From NCBI GenBank assembly GCA_039812685.1, contig JBDIBB010000003.1:1-62692 (forward strand): DNA of 62,692 nucleotides, given 5' to 3'. Below the pieces are notes generated by a model. That model was not told the origin of the DNA. It saw nothing but the letters and a program-made list of their open reading frames with translations, and made no database searches. The stretch's first letter is position 1. Every line of letters begins with the position of its first letter. A program made the translations under genes and the position numbers. This stretch comes from JBDIBB01 sp039812685. GTDB taxonomy: Bacteria; Acidobacteriota; Vicinamibacteria; Vicinamibacterales; JAFNAJ01. This document shows, one piece after another, positions 49,152-59,000 of the stretch.

Positions 49152-50075
49152 TCACGCGCGGAGCGCTTCGTAGCAGCCCGCCTCGCTCGAGAAGGCGTCC
49201 TCGGCGCACAGCGACCACGCGAACGCGCCGGCGTAGCCCGCGTGCCGCACGGCCGAGACGATGGCCAGCGGCGATTGCGAGGAGTACGCGGTCGGGAACT
49301 CTCCGAGGATGAGGGGGACGCCGGGCGCGTGGACGGTGGCCGGCGTCACCAGCGTCCACGGCCGATCGACGTGGTCGTACCAGTGCACCTGCTGGAAGTC
49401 CAGATCGATCGATCGGACGAGCCGCAGGCCCCGGACGCTCGCGAGCCCCACGGTCACCGGCGCCCGGCCGTGCTGCCGCGCGGCCGAGGCCATCTCCGCC
49501 AGGAAGCGCCGCATCGTTGCCGGGGAGACAGCCCGCCAGGGGCGCCACTCTCCCGCGCCCAGGGTCACCCACTCGGGCTCGTTCATCAGGTCCCAGCCGA
49601 GCGTCGCGTGACTGCCGGCGGCGTGCGCCACGATCGGCGCCACCACGTGCTCGATCAGCCGCGCCCGCGCCGCATCGTCGCGCAGCCAGTCGCGCCGTCC
49701 GAACATCCGGACCCCGCGCTGCTCGCGTGCGGGGTGCAGCAGCATGAAATCGAACAGGACGAAGAGCGCCCGCAGGCCACGGCGCTCGAGCACCTCGATC
49801 GCGGCGTCGAGATCGCGGCGAGCGCACGCGTCGAGTCCGCGCGGGTGTCCGGCGGCATCCACCTCGATGCCGGCGCGCCCGTCGCACAGCAGGAACCAGC
49901 GGACGACCGACACGCCGCGGTCCGCCGCGCGCGCGAGCACCGTGTCGAGTCGCGTCCGGAGATCCGGCTGCGCGACGCCTCCCGCCGGCGACCAGGCGTT
50001 GGCGCCGATGTCGCCGCCGTACCGAAGCCAGGGCAGGTTGGCTCCCATCAGGAAGCCCGCGTCCAGTGGCACCAT
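49152..50075 (-). CDS. GH5/clan A-like glycoside hydrolase
   Basis: The 307-residue (beta/alpha)8 enzyme resembles GH5 cellulases and mannanases. The start is FLMGANLPWLRYGGDIGANAW, followed by RWFLLCDGRAG. The acid/base Glu is in GWDLMNEPEW and the nucleophile Glu in LILGEFPTAYSSQ; HWYDH precedes the latter and AFAWSLCAED closes the barrel. No signal peptide is visible with this start, so it may be cytoplasmic or the true start may lie upstream (the frame is open to 50357). The substrate is not determined. Confidence 0.8.
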   Translation of the reverse strand: MVPLDAGFLMGANLPWLRYGGDIGANAWSPAGGVAQPDLRTRLDTVLARAADRGVSVVRWFLLCDGRAGIEVDAAGHPRGLDACARRDLDAAIEVLERRGLRALFVLFDFMLLHPAREQRGVRMFGRRDWLRDDAARARLIEHVVAPIVAHAAGSHATLGWDLMNEPEWVTLGAGEWRPWRAVSPATMRRFLAEMASAARQHGRAPVTVGLASVRGLRLVRSIDLDFQQVHWYDHVDRPWTLVTPATVHAPGVPLILGEFPTAYSSQSPLAIVSAVRHAGYAGAFAWSLCAEDAFSSEAGCYEALRA

Positions 50076-50289
50076 CCAACGATACGCGCGACCAGCGTTC
50101 GATGCGATGACGTCGCGCGCCGGCCGGGCCGGCCCCGATCGCGGGCGTCCAGCTTCGGCCGGAGTGCGGGCCGAGGCGAGGGATTGCCTTTCGGCCGGAT
50201 TGCGCGATGATCGTGGCGCTCCCGTCCGGGGGATCCGGCTCCGGCCGGATCGCGGGGTCGCGGCGTGACGCCGCGGGCCCGCCGCTCGC

Positions 50290-52539
50290 ATGAACGCCAT
50301 GTCCTCTCCCGCCGCCGAAGCCGTCCTCCACACCATCCGCGCCCGCCGTGATGCCATCGTCGTCGAGCCGGAGGGCTACCCGCTGCTGGCCGCCTACGGC
50401 GTGCCATGTCCGCGATGCGAGGTCGTCGGATCGCCGGCCGACGTCGCGCAGGTCGATCTCACCCGTGTCGCCGGTGAGCGCGTCGTGGTGAAGATTGCCT
50501 CGCCGGAGATCCTGCACCGCAGCGACGTGCGCGGGATTGCGGTGGTGCCCAACAGCGCCAGCGCCATCCAGGCGGCCATCGACGACATGGCGCGGCGGCT
50601 CGATCGGGGGGGGCGCGCGCGCTTCACGATCAACGAGTTCGTGCCGCACGAGTCGGCGCCCGGCCACCAGTTGCTGTTCGGCCTGCGCTGGACCGAGGAC
50701 TTCGGCGCCGTCGTGGTGGTCGCCCCGGGCGGGATCCACGCCGAGTTCTGGGCGAAGGCGTTGCCGCCGGGCGACGTGCTGGCGATGTTCCCGGTGGAGG
50801 GTACCACCCGCGAGGCCATCGAGGCGCGGCTGGCCGGCCTGCCCCTGGTGCGCATCGTCACCGAATCGCAGCGCGGCCAGCCGGCGCTCTGCCCGGTGGG
50901 TGCGCTGGCCCGCGTCGTGGAGTCGCTGCAGGCGCTGGGGCGCGCGCACGTGCCTGGCGACCTGCGCGAGATCGAGATCAACCCGGTCGCCGTCACCGCC
51001 GGCGGCCCCGTCGCGCTCGACGTGCTGGCGCGCGTGACCGTCGATCGACCGCGGCCGGCGTGGCCGCCGCGGCCGCGGCATCGCCTGGCGGCCCTCTACA
51101 CCCCGAAGTCGGCCGCCATCCTCGGCGTGTCGGAGAAGGGCGTGAACGTCGGCCGGATCATCCTGCGCAACCTGCTGCGCGACGGCTTTCCCATCGAGGA
51201 CATCGTCGTCGTGAAACCGGGCGCCGATCGGATCGACGGCTGCCGATGCGTGCCCGACCTGGCGTCGCTGCCCTCGCGCGTGGACCTCGCGGTGCTGGCC
51301 ATCGGGGCTGGACAGGTGCCCGCGACGCTCACCGAGATCGTCGAGAGGGAGGCGGCCGAGAGCGTGATCGTGATCCCGGGCGGGCTCGAGGAGAAGGCGG
51401 GCACCGAGGGCCTCGTGACGCGCATGCGCGAGGCGCTGCTCGCCTCGCGCGCCACGGCGTGGGGCGGGCCGGTGGTCAACGGCGGCAACTGCCTGGGCAT
51501 TCGTTCACGGCCCGGCCGGTACGACACGATGTTCATCCCGGCCTCGAAGCTGCCCGTGCCCGACACGCCGGAGGTCCCGCTGGCCTTCATCAGCCAGAGC
51601 GGCGCGTTCGCCATCTCGCGCATGAGCCGGCTGGCCACGCTGAACCCACGCTACGTGGTGACGGCCGGCAACCAGATGGATCTCACGGTGGGCGATCATC
51701 TGGAAGCGCTCGCCGAGGATCCCGCGGTGCGCGTGTTCGCGCTCTACGTGGAGGGCTTCAGGCCGCTCGACGGCGCGCGCACGATCGACGTGGCGCGACG
51801 CCTGACGGAGCAAGGGCGCACGGTGGTGCTGTACCGGGCGGGGCGGACGCCGGAGGGGGCGCAGGCCTCGGCCAGCCATACGGCGTCGATTGCCGGCGAC
51901 TACGCCGTCACGCGGGAGATGGCGCGCTCGGCGGGCATCCTGCTGGCGGAGTCGATCGACGCGTTCGAGGATCTCACGCTGCTGGCCACGCTGCTGGCCG
52001 GGCGCCGGCCGGCCGGCCGCCGGCTCGGCGCGGTGTCCAACGCGGGGTTCGAGTGCGTGGCGCTGTCGGACTCGCTCGGCGCGCTCACGCTCGCGGCGTT
52101 CGGCGAGGCCACCGTCGATCGACTGGAGGCCGCGTTCCGCCAGGCGCGCATCGACGGCCTGGTCGACGTGCACAATCCGATCGACCTGACGCCGATGGCG
52201 GCCGATGACGCCTACGAGCGCGTGGTGCGCGCCGTGGCCGACGATCCCGGCGTCGACGTGCTCGTGGTGGGCTGCGTGCCGTTGACCGCGCAACTCAACA
52301 CGCTTGCCCCCGGCCCCGATCACGGCGAGGATGTCACCAGGCGCGACGCGGTGGGCGCGCGGCTCGCGGCGGTCTGTGCGGCCAGCGCCCGGCCGATCGT
52401 GGTGGTCATCGACAGCGGGGCGCTGTACGATGCGATGGCCGCGGGGCTGCTGCGGGCGGGTGTGCCCGTCTTCCGTGCCGTCGATCGCGCGCTCGATGCC
52501 GTCAACGCGTGGCTGTCCGGCGTCCTCGCGCGCCGCTGA
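50290..52539 (+). CDS. ADP-forming acyl-CoA synthetase, ATP-grasp plus CoA-binding fusion
   Basis: A 749-residue fused enzyme of the acetate-CoA ligase (ADP-forming)/acyltransferase family. It has an N-terminal ATP-grasp part (about 1-245, VVVKIASPEILHRSDVRG, INEFVPHE, INPVAVT) and a CoA-binding Rossmann part (about 265-385, TPKSAAILGVSEKGVNVG). Succinyl-CoA-synthetase-like domains follow (VNGGNCLGI, FISQSGAFA) with the phospho-histidine candidate in ASASHTASIAGDYA. Domain order is beta-then-alpha. It interconverts acyl-CoA plus ADP and Pi with acid plus ATP, so it can harvest energy from amino-acid oxidation. Confidence 0.88.
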   Translation: MNAMSSPAAEAVLHTIRARRDAIVVEPEGYPLLAAYGVPCPRCEVVGSPADVAQVDLTRVAGERVVVKIASPEILHRSDVRGIAVVPNSASAIQAAIDDMARRLDRGGRARFTINEFVPHESAPGHQLLFGLRWTEDFGAVVVVAPGGIHAEFWAKALPPGDVLAMFPVEGTTREAIEARLAGLPLVRIVTESQRGQPALCPVGALARVVESLQALGRAHVPGDLREIEINPVAVTAGGPVALDVLARVTVDRPRPAWPPRPRHRLAALYTPKSAAILGVSEKGVNVGRIILRNLLRDGFPIEDIVVVKPGADRIDGCRCVPDLASLPSRVDLAVLAIGAGQVPATLTEIVEREAAESVIVIPGGLEEKAGTEGLVTRMREALLASRATAWGGPVVNGGNCLGIRSRPGRYDTMFIPASKLPVPDTPEVPLAFISQSGAFAISRMSRLATLNPRYVVTAGNQMDLTVGDHLEALAEDPAVRVFALYVEGFRPLDGARTIDVARRLTEQGRTVVLYRAGRTPEGAQASASHTASIAGDYAVTREMARSAGILLAESIDAFEDLTLLATLLAGRRPAGRRLGAVSNAGFECVALSDSLGALTLAAFGEATVDRLEAAFRQARIDGLVDVHNPIDLTPMAADDAYERVVRAVADDPGVDVLVVGCVPLTAQLNTLAPGPDHGEDVTRRDAVGARLAAVCAASARPIVVVIDSGALYDAMAAGLLRAGVPVFRAVDRALDAVNAWLSGVLARR

Positions 52540-52570
52540 TGGCAGGTGCCTTCTCCTTCGCAGGTGACGT

Positions 52571-53857
52571 ATGTCCAACGACAAGCCGTATCGCCACAGG
52601 ACGCTCGGTGACCGCGTGCTCGCGCCAGAGACCCAGATGATGGGCTACGGGTACGACCCCGGCCTGTCGGAGGGCTCGGTGAAGGTGCCGCTCTTCCAGA
52701 CCTCCACGTTCGTGTTCAAGACCGCCGAGCAGGGCAAGGCCTTCTTCGAGCTGGCGTACGGCCTGCGGGAGCAGGGCGCCGACGAGGAGCCGGGGCTGAT
52801 CTACTCGCGCATCAACAACCCGGACCTGCAGATCCTCGAGGAGCGGCTCACGCTCTGGGACGGCGCCGACGCAAGCCTGGTGTTCTCGAGCGGAATGGCG
52901 GCCATCGCGACGACGATGCTCACGTTCCTGCGGCCGGGCGACGTGTTCGTGCACAGCGAGCCGATTTACGGCGGCACCGAACACCTCGTGGAAAGCGTGC
53001 TGCCGCAGTTCGGGATCGAGCGCGAGGTGTTCGGCACCTACGCGGGATCGCCGTCGCTCGATGAGGCGATGCGCCGTGCGGCCGCGCGCGGGCGCGTGGG
53101 GATGATCTTCATCGAGACGCCGGCCAACCCGACCAACGACCTCGTGGACATCGCCGCCTGCGCCGAGGCCGCGCGGAAGTACGAGGGCCCCGACGGCCGG
53201 CGTCCGCTCGTCGTGGTCGACAACACGTTCCTCGGCCCGCTCTGGCAGCAGCCCCTGCGCAACGGCGCCGATCTGGTGGTCTACTCGCTCACCAAGTACG
53301 TCGGGGGCCACAGCGACGTCGTGGCCGGCGGCTGCCTCGGCAGCGCGGCGCTGGTGAAGCAGGTCAAGGGCATGCGTGGGGTGCTCGGCACGACGCTGGA
53401 TCCGCACAGCGCCTGGCTGCTGCTGCGCAGCCTGGAAACGCTGAAGCTGCGGATGACCAGCGCGATGAAGAACGCGCGCTACGTGGCCGAGTTCCTGCAG
53501 GATCACCCGAAGGTGGACAAGGTGTACTACCTCGGGTTCCTGCCCGCGGGGGATCCGCAGCACACCATCTACCAGCGGCAGTGCAAGTCGCCGGGCTCGA
53601 CCTTCTCCTTCGAGATCCACGGGGGCGAGGCGGAGGCCTTCCGCCTGCTCAACCACCTGCAGCTCGTCCGGCTCGCCGTGTCGCTGGGCGGCACCGAGAG
53701 CCTCATCCAGCACCCCGCGACGATGACGCACTCCGACGTGCCCGAACCGCGGCAGCGCATGATCGGCGTGACGCCGGCGATGGTCAGGATCTCGGTGGGC
53801 ATCGAGCACCCCGAGGACGTGATCGCCGACCTGCGGCAGGCGCTCGAGGCGGTGTGA
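52571..53857 (+). CDS. Cys/Met metabolism PLP enzyme (cystathionine gamma-synthase family)
   Basis: PLP enzyme of 428 residues. Seen are YSRINNPDLQILEERL, VFSSGMAAIATTML, EPIYGGTEHLVE, FIETPANPTN, VVDNTF and the Schiff-base Lys242 in YSLTKYVGGHSDVVAGG. The SLGGTESLIQHPATMTHSDV segment is shared by gamma-synthase and gamma-lyase forms. A methionine gamma-lyase or related C-S lyase is possible; the distinction is not visible. It starts 31 bp after the acyl-CoA synthetase gene and probably shares its transcript. Confidence 0.92.
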   Translation: MSNDKPYRHRTLGDRVLAPETQMMGYGYDPGLSEGSVKVPLFQTSTFVFKTAEQGKAFFELAYGLREQGADEEPGLIYSRINNPDLQILEERLTLWDGADASLVFSSGMAAIATTMLTFLRPGDVFVHSEPIYGGTEHLVESVLPQFGIEREVFGTYAGSPSLDEAMRRAAARGRVGMIFIETPANPTNDLVDIAACAEAARKYEGPDGRRPLVVVDNTFLGPLWQQPLRNGADLVVYSLTKYVGGHSDVVAGGCLGSAALVKQVKGMRGVLGTTLDPHSAWLLLRSLETLKLRMTSAMKNARYVAEFLQDHPKVDKVYYLGFLPAGDPQHTIYQRQCKSPGSTFSFEIHGGEAEAFRLLNHLQLVRLAVSLGGTESLIQHPATMTHSDVPEPRQRMIGVTPAMVRISVGIEHPEDVIADLRQALEAV

Positions 53858-53963
53858 TAGCGTGAAGGGCCGGCGTGTGAGGCGCCGGCCCGTCGTGCCT
53901 GCCGCGGGGCTTGGCTCGAGGCCGCGCGCACGCCACGCCGCGCATTCCACGGAGGCTCCCGAC

Positions 53964-54494
53964 ATGTCGCCTGTACCCGGCATCTATGCCCGTTTCGACA
54001 CCACCGAAGGTGAGTTCCTCGTCCGGCTGTTCGACAAGGACGCGCCTGCCACCGTCGCCAACTTCGTCGGCCTCGCCGAAGGCACGAAGGAGTGGACGCA
54101 CCCCGCCACGAGGCAGAAGCAGCGGACGCCGTTCTACGACGGGCTGATCTTCCATCGCGTGATCGACGGCTTCATGATCCAGGGCGGCTGCCCGCTCGGC
54201 AGCGGTGTCGGCGGTCCCGGCTACCAGTTCGCCGACGAGTTCCACCCGTCGCTGCGCCACCGGGCGGAGGGCATTCTGTCGATGGCCAATGCCGGCCCGA
54301 GCACCAACGGCAGCCAGTTCTTCATCACGCTGGCGCCCACCCCGCATCTCGACAACCGCCACTCGGTGTTCGGCGAGGTGGTGGAGGGGCTCGACGTGGT
54401 GAAGAAGATCGGCCGCGTGCGCACCGGCCCCAGGGATCGTCCCGCGACCGACGTCGTGATGCGCAAGGTGACGATCGAGCGCGTGCAGTCCTGA
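53964..54494 (+). CDS. Cyclophilin-type peptidyl-prolyl cis-trans isomerase
   Basis: A 176-residue single-domain cyclophilin that speeds proline isomerisation in protein folding. Active-site and core segments are FDTTEGEFLVRLF, PFYDGLIFHRVIDGFMIQGG (with the catalytic Arg), LSMANAGPSTNGSQFFIT and HLDNRHSVFGEVVEG. No signal peptide, so cytoplasmic. The start is set by the ggagg site 8 nt upstream. Confidence 0.95.
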   Translation: MSPVPGIYARFDTTEGEFLVRLFDKDAPATVANFVGLAEGTKEWTHPATRQKQRTPFYDGLIFHRVIDGFMIQGGCPLGSGVGGPGYQFADEFHPSLRHRAEGILSMANAGPSTNGSQFFITLAPTPHLDNRHSVFGEVVEGLDVVKKIGRVRTGPRDRPATDVVMRKVTIERVQS

Positions 54495-54562
54495 AGACGG
54501 CGGGACTCGAGCGCCGCCGCCCACGGGCGCCGCGCGTTCCGCCGGCAATCCCCTGTCCTGTC

Positions 54563-55357
54563 ATGAAGATCACGTCGTCAATCGCTCTCGTTGCGCTCAC
54601 GGCCTTCCTGTTCATCGTCGCCGACGTCCAGGGACAGACCATCCCGCGGGGGCCGCTGGCCTCGCCCTCGGTCATGGACAGCGCCTCGTCCTCGCCGCCC
54701 CCGCCGCCACCGGCCCGCGAGGGCACGGCCGAGTTCGCATTCGTCGGCACCACCGGCAACTCCTCGACGCAGACCATCGGCCTCAACGGCACCTACATCG
54801 TGCGTCCCGAGGCCTGGGTGCTCACGACCAGCGCCTCGTACGTGCGCAACGAGTCGGAAGGGGAGACGACCGCCAACGCCGTGATGCTGGGGTTCCGGGC
54901 GCAGCGCGCGTTCTCACCGCGGCTGGCGGCCTTCACCGAGTACGCCTACTTCCGCGACCGCTTCGCCGGCGTCCTGAACCGCAACTCGGTGGTGGGCGGC
55001 GTCTCCTACAAGGTGGTGGACGAGGCCAGGCACCTGCTGTCGATCGACGGCGGCCTCGGCTACCTGAACGAACGGCGGCTGGTGCCGCCGAGCGTGTCGA
55101 GCGCGGTCTACGCGGCCGGCAGCAACTACCGCCTGAAGATCTCGGAAACGGCAGCCTTCACCGACGACTTCCGCTTCACGGGCACGTTTGCCGAGGCCGG
55201 CGACTGGCGCATCTCGCACGTGGCGGGCGTGACCGCGCGGCTCACGACGCTGCTGTCGCTGAAGGTATCGAACACGATCCGGTACGCGAACCGGCCGGTG
55301 ACCGGCTTCCGGCACACCGACACCACGACGTCGGTGGCGCTGGTGGCGAAGTTCTGA
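54563..55357 (+). CDS. DUF481/YdiY-like outer-membrane beta-barrel protein
   Basis: A 264-residue exported protein with signal peptide VALTAFLFIVADVQGQ, a Pro-rich linker, then repeated amphipathic beta strands (GTAEFAFVGTTGNSSTQTIG, LTTSASYVRNESEGETT, FTEYAYFRDRF, SVVGGVSYKVV) and a C-terminal aromatic (LVAKF). This is the DUF481 (YdiY) pattern. YdiY-like proteins are salt-induced outer-membrane proteins with no proven function. Confidence 0.85.
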   Translation: MKITSSIALVALTAFLFIVADVQGQTIPRGPLASPSVMDSASSSPPPPPPAREGTAEFAFVGTTGNSSTQTIGLNGTYIVRPEAWVLTTSASYVRNESEGETTANAVMLGFRAQRAFSPRLAAFTEYAYFRDRFAGVLNRNSVVGGVSYKVVDEARHLLSIDGGLGYLNERRLVPPSVSSAVYAAGSNYRLKISETAAFTDDFRFTGTFAEAGDWRISHVAGVTARLTTLLSLKVSNTIRYANRPVTGFRHTDTTTSVALVAKF

Positions 55358-55373
55358 ACGCCGGCCGCCGGCT

Positions 55374-55799
55374 TCACGCCCGCGCGACGCCCCCGATCAC
55401 TCGCGACGCCAGCAACTGCCGGATGATGCCGAGCAGTTGATCCAGCGCGCACGGCTTGGCAAGAAACGCGTCGCAGCCAGCGTCGGCCGCACGGGCGCGC
55501 TCGTTGGGGTAGTCGAAGGCGCTGAAGGCGATCACCGGAACGCTCGCCAGTCCGGGATCGGCCTTCAACGTGCGCGCCACGGTCCAGCCGTCCAGCTTCG
55601 GGATGGCGAGATCCAGCAGCACGATGTCGGGCCGGCGGCGCAGGGCCTTGCCGAGCGCCTCGGGGCCATCGGCCGCCTCCGACACGCGATAGCCGGCGCC
55701 GAGCAGGTATTCCGCGATCCCCTGCCGGCTGTTCTGGTCATCGTCGACGACCAGCACGAGCGGCGTGGAACCAAACGAAGAGCTGACGAGCATTCCCAT
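55374..55799 (-). CDS. Stand-alone response regulator receiver protein
   Basis: A 141-residue single CheY-like domain: acidic pocket VDDDQN, phospho-acceptor Asp63 in DIVLLDLAIP, conserved Ser in IAFSAFDY and Lys115 in FLAKPC. No output domain is present, so it works by protein contact, possibly with a kinase such as the one at 638-2236, although they are far apart. A GTG at 55808 in frame is an alternative start. Confidence 0.9.
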   Translation of the reverse strand: MGMLVSSSFGSTPLVLVVDDDQNSRQGIAEYLLGAGYRVSEAADGPEALGKALRRRPDIVLLDLAIPKLDGWTVARTLKADPGLASVPVIAFSAFDYPNERARAADAGCDAFLAKPCALDQLLGIIRQLLASRVIGGVARA

Positions 55800-56028
55800 G
55801 ACGCGCACCGTCGATGGTGTCCCGGGCGGACGCGCCCGTTCGAGCCACCGCCTCCAGGAAGAGGACGGACCGGAGGAAGCAAGCTTCGCGCCCGGTCACG
55901 CGGCCGGCAATTCGCACGCACGAGCTGGCGGAGGCCCATCTTCGCGCGCCGGTGATTGCACGATCGCGAACAATCGCCGTAGCGAAGTTACAGGGTGGAC
56001 GCGAGCCCGCCGGCCTCGCCGTCGCCTG

Positions 56029-59000
56029 TCAGGACCGCCGTTGGCGCGGGTCCGTGCGGAACACCCCGAAAGGACTGCTGAGGGCGCCGCGTGTCCGCCC
56101 CGGCGCGCGAGGGGCGTCGGGCCGCGCCGCTGCCGGCTCGCCGGTGCCGGCTTGCGCGGCCTCCGGCGGCGTCGCGAGCGTGATCGCGCGCCGCGGCACG
56201 CGGAACCCGGAGGCCGAGGCCACGAAGCCCGCTTCCTTCAGCGCCGCGGCAAGCGGGTGAGCGCCGGCAGGCGCACCGTTGATGTCGGCGATGAGGAGCC
56301 CGGACTCGCGCCCGGCGTCGCTGGCGGCGAAGGCGGCCAGCGTGGTCGCGACGGCACGAGCCGTGTCCGAACGATCGGGTTCGCTGGCGGGAAGGAACGA
56401 GAGCAGCGGGCGTCCACCGCGGCCTGTGTAGGCGCCGAGCGCGCCGTTGACGAGGATCACCGAGGCGCCCACCGATCGCGTCGGGCCGCGAGATGCGGCC
56501 GGGAGCGCGGAGTCGGCATCCGGCCAGCGGATCACGCTCCCGTACGGGTTGGCGGGATCGGCGGCGGCCAGCATGGCCGTCTCGGGCGCGGGCGGCGGCT
56601 CACGGAGCGCGCGCAGCAGGTCGAGCGCCGCCGGCAGCGCGAACTGCATCGCCGTGACGCCCGAGGCGAAGTAGCCGCGCCGCAGTTGCCCGCGTTCCTC
56701 CATCGACCGGTAGATGTCGTGAATCGAACCGAACCCGCCCGGCACGGCTTCCGCCGCCGCGACCTCGCGCGTGACGATGCCGTGGCGGGTGAGCAGCTGG
56801 CGGGCGATGGCCGTGCTCCAGGCGGTGAGGTCGCGCGTGGCCGGCATCGTCCCGGCAGGCGTGCCAGCGGCCGGCGGTTGCAGGAGCGACCATCGGCCCT
56901 GTCCGGCGGGGGGCGCCGCGCGACGTGATCGAAACGGCTGGTCTGCCGTCTGGCCCCGCCGCGCCCGCGGCCGTGGCTGCGTGTACGCCCTCAGGGCGTG
57001 CAGCGAATCGTTGGTTATCAGCCCGCGCCAGACGAGCGACCACAGGGCGTCGACCGTGTCGCCAGGGAATCCGCCGCCCGCGGCGTGGTGCAGCGCGTCG
57101 AAGAACATCGCGCCCTCGCGCCGCAGCGCGTCGAGGATGGCGGCCTCGCGTCCGTCCACGCCCGCGTCCTCCGGCGGCGGTCGCCGCAGCCGCGCGAGGC
57201 CGTCGGCGAGATAGAGCGCCAGCCGGCCGTCGTGGCCACCCAGTGGCGCCACGCCCGCCCAGGTGACCTCGCCGGCCGCGATCAGCGTGTCGAGATCGGC
57301 GGGACGGTAGCCGTCCACGCGCGCCGGGAGGATGTCGGTTTCGAGGAGGGAGGCGGCCAGCGGGGCTCCCTGCAGGTGCTCCACGGCATCGAGCAGCGCG
57401 TCGAGCCCGCGGCGTGGTTTCCTCACGCCGTGCCAGGCCGTCACGAACCGGCCGAGCACGGCCGAGTCGACCGGCTCCACGTCCTTCCGCAGGCGGGCGA
57501 GCGAACGCCGCCGCAGCAGGGTGAGCACGCCGGGCTCGCACCATTCGCGGAAACGGCGGCCGGGCCTGAACTCGCCCTCGAGCAGTCGACCGGACCTCGT
57601 GAGGCGCTGGAGCGATGCCTCCGCGTGCCCGCGCGCGAGGCCGAATCGGGCTGTGAGTTCTGCCGTTCCGAAGGGCCCGTGCGTGCGCGCGAAGCGCAGG
57701 ACGAGGCCGTCGAGCGCGAAGGGCACCGTGGCGAGCAGGGTGCCGGGCAGGCCTGCCGGCAACGGGGCGTCGAACGCGTCGCGGTAGCGCGCCGCGTCCT
57801 CCACGGCGACCAGCCGCGTGGCGCCGCCTACGGTCAGCCAGACGGCCCGGCGGGCCGTGGTCAGCGCCTCGACCCACGTGCGCCAGTCGTCGCCGGCGCT
57901 GCGCGCGCGGATCTCGTCGCCGGCCAGGTCGCCGATACGCAGCAGGAGATCGTGCAGGCTGTCGGCGCTCCTGGCGGGCAGGTGACCGCCCTGGTGCTGC
58001 AGCTCGCGTTCGGCGTCGTCGATGACGCCGGCGTCGAGCAGCTCGCGCAATTCGGCCTCGCCGAGCAATTCGCGCAGTTGCGCCTGGTCGATGGTCAGCG
58101 CCTGGGCGCGCCGCTCGGCGAGCGGCGCATCCCCATCGTAGATGTAGCTGGCGACGTAGCCGAAGAGCAGCGAGGCCGCGAAGGGCGAGGGCGTTGTCGT
58201 GTCGGCTGTCGCGAGGCGGATCGCGCGCTGGGCGATGCCGCGCAGCGTGTCTGCCAGCGCCGGCAGGTCGAACAGGTCGTGCAGGCACTCCCGGATGGCC
58301 TCGAGCAGGATCGGAAACGACCCGTGACGCGAAGCCACCGACAGCAGATCGTGCGCGCGCTTGCGCTGCTGCCAGAGCGGCGTGCGCTGGCCCGCGCGGC
58401 GTCGCGGCAGCAACAGGGCGCGTCCGGCGCACTCACGGAATTTCGCCGCCAGCAGCGCGCTCGATCCCAGCTGCGCCGTCACGAGGCGCTCCACGTCGTC
58501 GGGATCCGGCAGCAGCCAGGACACCCCGGGCGGATCGTCGGTCTCGGGCAACCGCACGACGAACCCGTCGTCGGTCCACATCACCTCGACGTCCAGGCCC
58601 GTCGTCTCGCGGATCTTCGCCGTGGCGGCCAGCGCCCAGGGCACGAGCACGCGGCCGCCCAACGGTGAGAGCACGCAGACGCGCCATTCGCCCAGTTCGT
58701 CGCGGCAGCGCTCGACGACGACCGTGGCATCGTCGGGTATCGCGCGCGTGGCGGCGTGCTGTCCGGCGAGATAGGCGACCAGGTTCTCGGCGGCGGGCGG
58801 ATCGAGATCGTATCCCGTGACGAGCCGCTCGATCGCCGCGGCGGCGGGCAGCGCGGCCAGCGTGCGCGTGAGCGCCCCGATCGTCCGGCCGAACTCGAGC
58901 GGGCGGCCGGGACCATCGCCCTTCCAGAAGGGCATCTTGCCGGGTTGTCCGGGCGCGGGTGACACCAGCACGCGGTCGTGGCGGATCTCCTCGATGCGCC

